NCBI GenBank assembly: GCA_002382605.1
Contig: DFYG01000036.1
Location: 3,024 to 26,402 of the forward strand
Direction: 5' to 3'
Length of the DNA: 23,379 nucleotides
Origin: Synergistaceae bacterium UBA4088
GTDB lineage: Bacteria > Synergistota > Synergistia > Synergistales > Thermovirgaceae
Shown: piece by piece, positions 6,823-13,887 of the stretch
Layout of the letters: each line of letters begins with the position of its first letter
Numbering within the stretch: position 1 is the stretch's first letter
The notes under the pieces: model-generated
What the model saw: the letters and a program-made list of their open reading frames with translations, nothing else
The model's database searches: none
Told to the model about the DNA's origin: nothing
Made by a program: the position numbers and the translations under genes

Positions 6823-7800
6823 TTGCGGAGTTACTGGGCCCGAAGGGCAGCCGGGGCGGTACTGGTACTGCTGCTCGTAATAGCGGCCAACTTCTTCCTC
6901 TTCCGCATCATGCCGGGGGACGCGGTCAGTTCGATAGTGGACCCGCGCTTCTCCCCGGAGGCAAAGGAACGGATGAGGGAACTGTTCGGCCTTGATCTGC
7001 CTCTGCACAGCCAGTTCTTCATCTATGTCCGCAGGATGCTCACCTTCGACTTCGGGTTGTCCTTTCTATCACAGCGTCCTGTATGGGACGAGATCAGGAG
7101 CAGGATCCCCAACACCATTGCCCTGCTGGGGTCGGCGCTTCTGCTGTCATCGGTCATAGGAACATGGCTCGGGGTTCATGCGGCCCGAAAACGCGGAGGG
7201 TTTGTCGAGAAGCTCGTCCTTATTTCGGGATCCGTCTCCTTTTCGTTCCCTTCGTTTTTCGTCCAGCTCGTACTGCTGCTTCTTTTTGCCTATACGTTCC
7301 CTGTATTTCCCCTGAGGGGGACCGTGTCCATCCCAATGCCGCAGGGAACCCTGAACCTGGTCCTCGATTACATCATGCACATGGTTCTTCCGGCGGGTTC
7401 GCTCGTCCTTCTCGGCTTCGGCTCATGGGCCATCTACGTTAGAAACCTCATGGTAAAGACCCTTGGGAAGGATTTCATTCTTCTCGCGAGGGCTAAAGGC
7501 CTTTCGGAGGAGCGTATTCTCTGGAACCACGCGTTCCGTTCGGCCCTGCCTCCTGTCCTGACGATCTTCCTGCTGGCGCTCCCCGGCATAGTCTCCGGGG
7601 CAGTAATAACGGAGACCGTCTTCTCTCTTCACGGGGTGGGCAAGTTCCTGCTCGATTCGATCCTCGGCCATGACTACCCGGCCGCAGGCGCGGCCTTCTA
7701 TATCCTCGGCCTGTTGACGATATTCTCCAATCTCGTTGCCGACGCCGCTTACTCCATCGCCGATCCACGCATCAGGGTCGGCCGCAGGGCGGAGCGATGA
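6823..7800 (+). CDS. ABC transporter permease, DppB/OppB type
   Basis: A 325-residue inner-membrane permease. Features in order: a first helix (AGAVLVLLLVIAANFFLFRI) followed by the family hallmark MPGDAV, the periplasmic segment RELFGLDLPLHSQFFIY, the FDFGLSF motif, several helices, and the cytoplasmic coupling segment DFILLARAKGLSEERILWNH that docks on the ATPase. It ends with ADPRIRVG, typical of DppB proteins. The start is a TTG at 6823, with GGGGAGAG at 6807-6814 inside the end of the binding-protein gene; the genes are three bases apart, implying translational coupling. The stop overlaps the next start as ATGA. Together with the next permease it should form the membrane channel. Confidence 0.9.
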   Translation: MRSYWARRAAGAVLVLLLVIAANFFLFRIMPGDAVSSIVDPRFSPEAKERMRELFGLDLPLHSQFFIYVRRMLTFDFGLSFLSQRPVWDEIRSRIPNTIALLGSALLLSSVIGTWLGVHAARKRGGFVEKLVLISGSVSFSFPSFFVQLVLLLLFAYTFPVFPLRGTVSIPMPQGTLNLVLDYIMHMVLPAGSLVLLGFGSWAIYVRNLMVKTLGKDFILLARAKGLSEERILWNHAFRSALPPVLTIFLLALPGIVSGAVITETVFSLHGVGKFLLDSILGHDYPAAGAAFYILGLLTIFSNLVADAAYSIADPRIRVGRRAER

Positions 7801-8993
7801 AGAGCATGCCCCGCTGGAGCTTTGCCGCTTTTCTGTTCATCCTTGCAGCGGGGCTCTTCGGCCCCCTGTTGTTCGCCAATGGTCCCCAGAGCACCGTCGC
7901 AAAACCTTTCGCACCCCCGGCGTGGATGGGAGGGGAGGCCCCGCCCCCGCTTTCGGCTTCTCTTTCGCCGGAGCAGCCGTCCCTTTCGATAGACTGGAAA
8001 TGGACCGCTCCCGAGAACATCTCTATCAGGGGAACCGTTCTCTTCGATGACAGCCCCGCGAACGCATCCCTGGTCTGGAAGACCCCTGATGGGAAAACCT
8101 TCATCCTGGGATCCTTCAGTGGAAGCGGCGAATGGTCGGTGGACATCGACGCAAGGGATGTCGCGTTCAAGACCGATCTCGGCGTAGCCCCGTTCCAGAG
8201 CGCGCTCGGCCTTCTCTTCCCATCGCAGGGAAATATCCGCATCTCCATAGAGGGAACTTCTCCATCCTCAGGCAGTCTTGATGTAACGGTCCCCGGCGGG
8301 AAATGGGGTCTCCTCGGGACCGACCAGAGAGGACGCGACGTGCTGTCATTGTTCATTGCCGGTATCAGGGTCTCCTTGCTGGTTGGGATAGCCGCCACCC
8401 TCCTGGCATCTCTCCTCGGCCTCTCCATCGGGCTGGCGAGCGGATACCTGGGCGGCGTGATCGACAGCCTGATAATGAGAGCGGTGGATGTCCTGCTCTC
8501 CATCCCCGTCCTGCCGATCCTCATGGTGATCGTCGGCATCTGGGGAAAGGGGCTCTGGCAGCTGATCCTGATCCTCGGACTCTTCTCGTGGATGGGAACT
8601 GCGAGGACCGTGAGGTCGCTTGCCCTGACCCTGAGGGAGACCGGTTACGTCGAGAATCTGCGCTCCATCGGCGCCAGTCCTTTCTATATTCTGTACCGGC
8701 ATCTTCTCCCGGAGGTACTTCCCGTTCTGCTCGCGACCATATCACTGGGCGTGCCGGGGGCAATCCTGGCCGAGGCTGGGCTCTCGTTCCTGGGCCTTTC
8801 CGACCCCAGGGTGATCTCCTGGGGGAGAATGCTCCACGAGGCTCACGGCTTCGGCGCCTTCACTGCCGGAGCATGGTGGCTGATACTGCCGCCGGGGCTC
8901 GGAATATCAATCATCTGCCTTGTTTTCCTTGACATGGGGCGCGCCATCGAGGAGATGGCCGACCCGCGCCTGTTAAAGGGGGGACGCAGATGA
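7797..8993 (+). CDS. ABC transporter permease, DppC/OppC type, with large extracytoplasmic insert
   Basis: A 398-residue permease, about 100 residues longer than ordinary DppC. After the first membrane helix (residues about 8-27) and the PFAPPAWMGG segment, the usual short loop to the GTDQRGRDV motif (residues 174-182) is replaced by about 120 residues (47-169). The insert is rich in alternating hydrophobic, Ser/Thr and Gly residues (SISIRGTVLFDD-like strands, WSVDIDARDVAF, GNIRISIEG) and looks like a beta domain facing the periplasm. The rest is standard: RVSLLVGIAATLLAS, the coupling segment ETGYVENLRSIGASPFYILY, LAEAGLSFLGL and the ending MADPRLLKGG. The ATG at 7797 overlaps the previous stop by four bases and has GGAG just upstream. 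Confidence 0.88.
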   Translation: MKSMPRWSFAAFLFILAAGLFGPLLFANGPQSTVAKPFAPPAWMGGEAPPPLSASLSPEQPSLSIDWKWTAPENISIRGTVLFDDSPANASLVWKTPDGKTFILGSFSGSGEWSVDIDARDVAFKTDLGVAPFQSALGLLFPSQGNIRISIEGTSPSSGSLDVTVPGGKWGLLGTDQRGRDVLSLFIAGIRVSLLVGIAATLLASLLGLSIGLASGYLGGVIDSLIMRAVDVLLSIPVLPILMVIVGIWGKGLWQLILILGLFSWMGTARTVRSLALTLRETGYVENLRSIGASPFYILYRHLLPEVLPVLLATISLGVPGAILAEAGLSFLGLSDPRVISWGRMLHEAHGFGAFTAGAWWLILPPGLGISIICLVFLDMGRAIEEMADPRLLKGGRR

Positions 8994-9772
8994 TCTCCAT
9001 CCGTAACCTCTCGATAACATACGAGACCAGCGCCAGAAGCGTGCCTGCTGTCAGGGACGTCTCCCTGAACATCCCTGCTGGAAAGATCACCGCGATAGTC
9101 GGAGAATCGGGGGGCGGCAAGAGCAGCCTTGTCTACGGCGTCCTTCGCCTGCTCCCTCCGGAGGCATCGCTTTCAGGGAGCATTCTTTACGGAGGGCTGG
9201 ACGTAGTCTCGGCTTCCGATGCCCGTGTCAGGGATTTCCGTTGGGAAAAGGCCGCCCTGGTGACGCAGGGCGCCATGAACTCTCTAACCCCCGTGATCTC
9301 CGTCGGGAAACAGATAGCCGAGGTCCTGGAAGTGCGTATGGGCATGAAAAGGCGCGAAGCCGCCGACCGGGTCGGAGAACTGCTCGAAATGACCGGGCTC
9401 CCTGCCGGGATCGCCCGGAGGTATCCGCATGAGCTCTCCGGAGGACAGAAGCAGCGAGTCGTCATAGCCATGGCAATGGCATGCTCCCCCGATTTTATCC
9501 TGGCCGACGAGCCGACAAGCGCGCTTGACGTCATAACCCAGGCCGAAGTGATAAGGACCCTGGCCGGAATGGTCCGGGAAAAGGGAATGGGTCTTCTGCT
9601 CGTAACCCACGATCTTCCCCTGGCAGCATCGATATGCGACCGCCTGGCAGTAATGCACCGGGGGCAGATCGTTGAAACGGGTTCACCCCGTGACATCCTG
9701 GACTTCCCATCCCATCCTCATACAAGGGCGCTTCTTTCCGCCTACAAAGTGTTGGGAGGCGGTCTTTCATGA
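8990..9772 (+). CDS. ABC transporter ATPase, DppD/OppD type (short form)
   Basis: A 260-residue cytoplasmic ATPase with all motifs: Walker A GESGGGKSS (38-46), Q-loop VTQGAMNSL (91-99), signature LSGGQKQR (149-156), Walker B FILADEPTSALD (169-180) and switch histidine in THD (207). Family members usually have 320-330 residues and end in the oligo_HPY cysteine-containing region; this one stops soon after SHPHTRALL, so that extension is missing. Its partner retains it. ATGA overlaps join it to the permease upstream and the ATPase downstream. Energising the two permeases by ATP hydrolysis follows from family and context. Confidence 0.92.
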   Translation: MISIRNLSITYETSARSVPAVRDVSLNIPAGKITAIVGESGGGKSSLVYGVLRLLPPEASLSGSILYGGLDVVSASDARVRDFRWEKAALVTQGAMNSLTPVISVGKQIAEVLEVRMGMKRREAADRVGELLEMTGLPAGIARRYPHELSGGQKQRVVIAMAMACSPDFILADEPTSALDVITQAEVIRTLAGMVREKGMGLLLVTHDLPLAASICDRLAVMHRGQIVETGSPRDILDFPSHPHTRALLSAYKVLGGGLS

Positions 9773-10713
9773 ACGGGTCCATAGTCGAGACAAACAGGCT
9801 TTCCGTGACTTTCGGATCCGGACGAGGAAGCACGGAAGCCGTAAGGGAGATATCCCTCAATATCGGCAGCGGGGAAAGCCTGGCAATAGTCGGGGAATCG
9901 GGAAGCGGCAAGACGACGTTTTTGCGGGCCTGCCTCGGCCTTGTTCCGCCCTCGAAGGGGACTGTCTGTCTTTTCGGGCAGGATATCTCCTCCTGCGACC
10001 GGCAGAGCCTGGTATCTTTAAGGCGTCGGTGCGGTTACATCCCGCAAGATCCTTTCGGAAGCGTCCCGCCAACCCTCAATGCACTGGACGCCGTCGCCGA
10101 ACCTCTCAGGATTGCGGGACGTTCCAGCCGTGCCGCGGCTCTGGAAAAGGCAGAGGCTCTTCTTGTCGAATGCGGACTGAATGACCCCGGTATCTGGAAG
10201 GAGCGCGTAAGGCTCTCCCTCTCGGGAGGACAGAGGCAGCGGGTGAGCATAGCAAGGGCATTGTCTCTTGATCCGGAACTGCTCCTCGCCGACGAACCCG
10301 CAAGCATGCAGGATGCCGCCACCAGGGGCGAGATCATGCAAATTCTCGGAAAACGGGTGCAAAAGGGGATGGGAATGATCATGGCGACGCACGACCTGCT
10401 GCTTGCCTCCGCAGCGGCATCCTCCGTGGTGGTGCTTTATATGGGACGGACCGTGGAGAAAGGACCCGCAAAGAAGATCCTCGACTCGCCGCTGCACCCA
10501 TATAGTCGGGCCCTTGTCGCCGCGATACCCGGCATGGATCACATGCCTGAGCGGCTCGTCCGGGATCTCGATGGAGACTTTAAGGATGCGGGTTGCGCAT
10601 TCGCGCCCAGATGCACTTTCAGGTTCAGCCGCTGTGAAGTTGCCCCGCCTCTGACAGAGATCGGTAGAGGCAGATATGCAGCATGCTGGAAGACAGGTGG
10701 TCAAATATTGTGA
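9769..10713 (+). CDS. ABC transporter ATPase, DppF/OppF type
   Basis: A 314-residue ATPase and last gene of the importer operon. Walker A GESGSGKTT (42-50), Q-loop IPQDPFGSV (91-99), signature LSGGQRQR (151-158), Walker B LLLADEP (171-177) and switch histidine THD (208) are present. The D-loop reads ASMQD (178-182) instead of the usual TSALD. The C-terminal oligo_HPY region is present, with cysteines 276, 282 and 289 in the GCAFAPRC...C arrangement and a further Cys306; in related transporters such cysteines bind an iron-sulfur cluster. The start overlaps the previous stop as ATGA. It pairs with the short ATPase just upstream as a heterodimer. Confidence 0.92.
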   Translation: MNGSIVETNRLSVTFGSGRGSTEAVREISLNIGSGESLAIVGESGSGKTTFLRACLGLVPPSKGTVCLFGQDISSCDRQSLVSLRRRCGYIPQDPFGSVPPTLNALDAVAEPLRIAGRSSRAAALEKAEALLVECGLNDPGIWKERVRLSLSGGQRQRVSIARALSLDPELLLADEPASMQDAATRGEIMQILGKRVQKGMGMIMATHDLLLASAAASSVVVLYMGRTVEKGPAKKILDSPLHPYSRALVAAIPGMDHMPERLVRDLDGDFKDAGCAFAPRCTFRFSRCEVAPPLTEIGRGRYAACWKTGGQIL

Positions 10714-10770
10714 AAGTGGTATCATGATTGGCTGTCAATGCTCGATACCGGAATTTCCCCGAGAGGTCGG

Positions 10771-11556
10771 ATGCAGGTGAACGGGAAAGAACTGCAGGAT
10801 ATCACTCAGTGGCTGATCAACTACCCTGAACGTTTCCGGGGAGAGGACGGATCCCTTCACAGGATGCACGAACTCAAACGCGACCACAGCCGGAGGGTGG
10901 CCGGATACTGCCGCTTCATTGCGTTCGAAATTGGATGGGGACCGGGGCGGGTCAACATGGCGGAAGCTATCGGCTGGCTCCACGACGTGGGGCGCTTCCC
11001 TCAGTGGGATGAGTTCGGCACTTTTTACGACCCCTCATCCATAGACCACGGGGCAAAGGGCAGGGAAGTTATCGAAAGCGAGCGGGTGCTGGATTTCCTG
11101 CCGGAGGGCAGAAGAAAGGTGATCCTGGATTCCGTCATCCTTCACAACCGCAGGGAGATCCCGGAGTCCACCGATCCATCGAGCCTCCCCTTCACCCGAC
11201 TCATTCGCGACGCGGACAAACTTGACATTTTCGACCTCGTTTACGGGCATCTCGAAGCCGGGACCATCCGGAAACTGCTTCCAGGCATTTCGACCGACAA
11301 GGCAGCATCCGCACCGCTCCTTGAGGAGATCGCAATTGATGGCCGCGCATCCTATCACAACGTTAAGACCGTTCCAGACTTCCTTCTGACCCAGGTCACC
11401 TGGGTATCGAACATAAACTACGCGCCTACATTCAGGTGCATATCGGAAAACCACCTGATCGAGAGGCTTCGCAGATACCTCCCCTCAAAGAACTCCGGCA
11501 TCGACAGGATACTGGATTCCGCCATCAGGCGCGTTGCCGAGGGCTGCGCTGGTTAG
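10771..11556 (+). CDS. HD-domain phosphohydrolase family protein
   Basis: A 261-residue HD-superfamily protein. Candidate metal ligands are His39 (LKRDHSRRVAGY), the His71-Asp72 pair (GWLHDVGRFPQ), His93 (IDHGAKGREVI), His125 (VILHNRREIP) and Asp147 (IRDADKLDIFDLV). That order fits a metal-dependent phosphohydrolase, but nothing identifies the substrate. The frame is open from 10738; the ATG at 10771 is preferred because GAGAGGT lies six to ten bases upstream and the earlier ATG has none. It lies 57 bp after the ABC operon on the same strand and may be read through from it. Its stop codon overlaps the stop of the opposing PAS-GGDEF gene. Confidence 0.8.
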   Translation: MQVNGKELQDITQWLINYPERFRGEDGSLHRMHELKRDHSRRVAGYCRFIAFEIGWGPGRVNMAEAIGWLHDVGRFPQWDEFGTFYDPSSIDHGAKGREVIESERVLDFLPEGRRKVILDSVILHNRREIPESTDPSSLPFTRLIRDADKLDIFDLVYGHLEAGTIRKLLPGISTDKAASAPLLEEIAIDGRASYHNVKTVPDFLLTQVTWVSNINYAPTFRCISENHLIERLRRYLPSKNSGIDRILDSAIRRVAEGCAG

Positions 11557-13343
11557 ATCGGGTCCTCCATCTTGATGAACAGCCCTGTCAGACGCGGGTC
11601 GAACTGACTACCGGCAAGCGAGGCGATTTCCCGCAGTGCTTCTTCCTTTGAGACCAGAGGTCCGTAGGGACGCCACCCCGTCATCACCTCATAGGCGCAG
11701 AGCAGGTGGATTATCCTGGCCGGTAAAGGTATATCGTCTCCCGAAAGCCGTCTCGGGTACCCCTTCCCGTCGTATGTTTCCTGGTGGGAAAGTATGCAAT
11801 CCGCCACCGTCGAGATGTCGGGCAGATTTTTCGCTATATGATAACCACGCTCAGGGTGTTTGCGGATCATCTCCGTCTCCTCTGTTGTCAACGGACCCTC
11901 CCTGTAAAGGATCTCGACGGGAACGGGCATGAGACCCACGTCGTGGAACTTGGCTAGAATCTCAAGATTTGCTATCTCGTCCTTGCGCAGGGAGAGAAAT
12001 TTCCCGAAAAAAGCGACAAGTTCCAGCATTCTTTCGATATGTGCTTTCCTCCGAGGGTCAAAATATAGAAAATCCTCCAGCCGGCGGAATATCGCGGCCC
12101 GGGACTTTTCACTCCTGAGAAGTTTGTCAAGGTACATGTCGTCATCGGCTTTTTTGCGGACATGCATGAAATCCTGTGTAACTTCGTCCTTGACTGCAAC
12201 TCCAAGGGCAATGCTCGGGGGCATCAGGCTGTGGCCTCCTCCGCGCCGGCTTGCCTCTCTGATTCGATCACAGACCGACCGCGCCTCGAGAAGGGTGGTC
12301 CGGGGAAGGATCAGAACGAACTCGTCACCCCCGCAGCGGGCTATTATGTCCTCCTGACGGCAGCAGGACCGGAGGATGGAGCCTACGTCAAGGATCATTT
12401 TGTCCCCTTCCATGTGTCCGAATGCGTCGTTGACCAGCTTGAGGTTGTCCAGATCCGCCATGATAACGCTGAGCGGAAGTTGCCTCGGAGTATCGAGCCG
12501 CTGGGTCTCCTCCTCGAGAAATGCCAGGTTGTAAAGACCCGTCAGGTTGTCGTGGTATCCGAGGTATCTTGCATTCTCCTCTATTCGTTTCCTCTCCGTT
12601 ATGTCCTGGTATATGGCATAGAGCACTTTCTGTCCACCGACCCCCTCGAAGGGCATCGCCTGTATCTGCACATCGATCCACGTGCCGTCCTTTTTATGCC
12701 GCGAGCGTTCGGTCTTCACGAGGCCTCCGGAGGCAACCTCGCTGGTAAGAGCGGCGGCATCGTCAAAAAGTTTTCCGGGAGCGATGAGTTCATCCAGCCT
12801 TTCTCCGACGCACTCCTTCACGTCGTACCCGAAAAGCTCCACAAAGGAAGTATTGACCCTCTGGATCACCCCGGACCGGTCTATCAGGGCTATAGCGAGA
12901 GGGCTGTTCTCGAAGAGGCTCTCGAAGTAGTTCCTCTCGGCCGCAAGGGTATCTTCGATCCGCCTGCGTTCCGATATGTCTTCGTAAATGGCGTAAACAG
13001 CGACGATCTTTCCTTCCTGGGTGATAGGGACTCCCTTGATGGATACAGGAAACCGCGTGCCGTCCTTGCGGATCCGCACCGTTTGCATCGAGAAGGGATC
13101 CCCTTTCAGGGCCCTTTCGGATATCCTGGCTGCGACAGGAGCAAGTTCCCTGTCGCGAGCAACCAGTTCGTCGAGAAAGGATCCGACCACTTCCTCCTGC
13201 GAATACCCGAACATCCTGCAGAAGGTCTCGTTGGCGCGGATAACCCTTCCGTCCTGACCCTGAACTGCGATGCCGGATGGGGCCTGGTCGAAGAGAGTCT
13301 CGTAAAAGGCCGCGCTCTGGAAAGGATGGTTTTTGTCATTCAT
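11553..13343 (-). CDS. PAS-PAS-GGDEF-HD-GYP cyclic-di-GMP signalling protein
   Basis: A 596-residue soluble protein without membrane segments. Two PAS sensor domains (about 10-130 and 135-255) each end in a 'YEDISERRRIE' or 'YQDITERKRIE' linker. A GGDEF domain follows (about 262-410), with intact catalytic GGDEF at 338-342 and the product-inhibition RxxD site at 329-332 at the correct spacing. The last domain is HD-GYP (about 425-596), with HD at 467-468 and GYP at 528-530. Several usual HD-GYP residues differ: HDxGK is HDVGL, HHE is HQE (520-522) and the D in the DAYDAMT-type segment is Cys (CAYEVMT, 549-555). Cyclase activity is therefore plausible while phosphodiesterase activity is doubtful. 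AAAGGAG precedes the ATG; that ATG overlaps the queT-like stop as ATGA. Confidence 0.92.
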   Translation of the reverse strand: MNDKNHPFQSAAFYETLFDQAPSGIAVQGQDGRVIRANETFCRMFGYSQEEVVGSFLDELVARDRELAPVAARISERALKGDPFSMQTVRIRKDGTRFPVSIKGVPITQEGKIVAVYAIYEDISERRRIEDTLAAERNYFESLFENSPLAIALIDRSGVIQRVNTSFVELFGYDVKECVGERLDELIAPGKLFDDAAALTSEVASGGLVKTERSRHKKDGTWIDVQIQAMPFEGVGGQKVLYAIYQDITERKRIEENARYLGYHDNLTGLYNLAFLEEETQRLDTPRQLPLSVIMADLDNLKLVNDAFGHMEGDKMILDVGSILRSCCRQEDIIARCGGDEFVLILPRTTLLEARSVCDRIREASRRGGGHSLMPPSIALGVAVKDEVTQDFMHVRKKADDDMYLDKLLRSEKSRAAIFRRLEDFLYFDPRRKAHIERMLELVAFFGKFLSLRKDEIANLEILAKFHDVGLMPVPVEILYREGPLTTEETEMIRKHPERGYHIAKNLPDISTVADCILSHQETYDGKGYPRRLSGDDIPLPARIIHLLCAYEVMTGWRPYGPLVSKEEALREIASLAGSQFDPRLTGLFIKMEDPI

Positions 13344-13804
13344 CTGGAAAATCTCCTTTCCATGACCGCCAGGAGGGGGATCCCGAGGCCGCAGCAGGCA
13401 ACGATCTGTCCGAGCCCGACATAGAGCATGGTCGGGAGAACAGGGAGTTCGAGAAGGATGGAAAGGTAACCCCCTACAACGAGAGCGTTGATAACGACAG
13501 GAGGGACCGCGGCAAGATACCTGCTGGGCATTCTGCAGGTCAGAAGCGCCGCGGCCAGCGTCGCCGCGCTTCCGAAGATCACGTCAATTATTCCGAACCC
13601 TCCCATTAAGTTGGCAATGATACATCCAATAAAAAGACCTGGAACCGCCTCTATCCACAGCCACGGAAGCAGGGTGAGCGCTTCGGAGACCCGGACCTGC
13701 ACCGGACCGAAAGAGAGGGGGGCAAATAGCATCGTAACAGCCGCGTAAACTCCAGCCACGAGAGCTCCTCTGACTATCCGTATCGTCGGGATCCTGTTCA
13801 GCAT
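13340..13804 (-). CDS. queT: QueT-family queuosine-precursor ECF transporter substrate-binding component
   Basis: A 154-residue membrane protein with about five hydrophobic helices. The signature is VQVRVSEALTLLPWLW near the first third, followed by AVPGLFIGCIIANL and VIFGSAATLAAALLTC, as in QueT (COG4708) S-components, which work with a shared ECF energising module to import queuine-type precursors. No ECF ATPase or EcfT gene is in the window, so the module would be encoded elsewhere. The ATG at 13804 gives a normal N-terminus (LNRIPTIRIVRGALVAGVYA); a GTG at 13831 in frame would add nine residues and cannot be excluded. The stop overlaps the following gene's ATG (ATGA), so the two are co-translated. 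I looked for a preQ1 riboswitch upstream and found none. Confidence 0.75.
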   Translation of the reverse strand: MLNRIPTIRIVRGALVAGVYAAVTMLFAPLSFGPVQVRVSEALTLLPWLWIEAVPGLFIGCIIANLMGGFGIIDVIFGSAATLAAALLTCRMPSRYLAAVPPVVINALVVGGYLSILLELPVLPTMLYVGLGQIVACCGLGIPLLAVMERRFSR

Positions 13805-13887
13805 ATTTCTTGAACCCTTTTGGAAGGTCACCGAAACCGCGCCCCTTCATTTCATTTATCTTAAAATATTTTACACCATTAGGGACA

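Noticed and set aside
12162..13424. 420-codon open frame antisense to the PAS-GGDEF-HD-GYP gene
   Set aside because: The opposite strand encodes an unmistakable multidomain protein. The antisense frame has no family motifs and follows from GC-rich codon use.
13805..13887. preQ1 riboswitch before the QueT-type gene
   Set aside because: The conserved preQ1-I core is not present. Only a weak GAAGG/CCTTC stem is seen.
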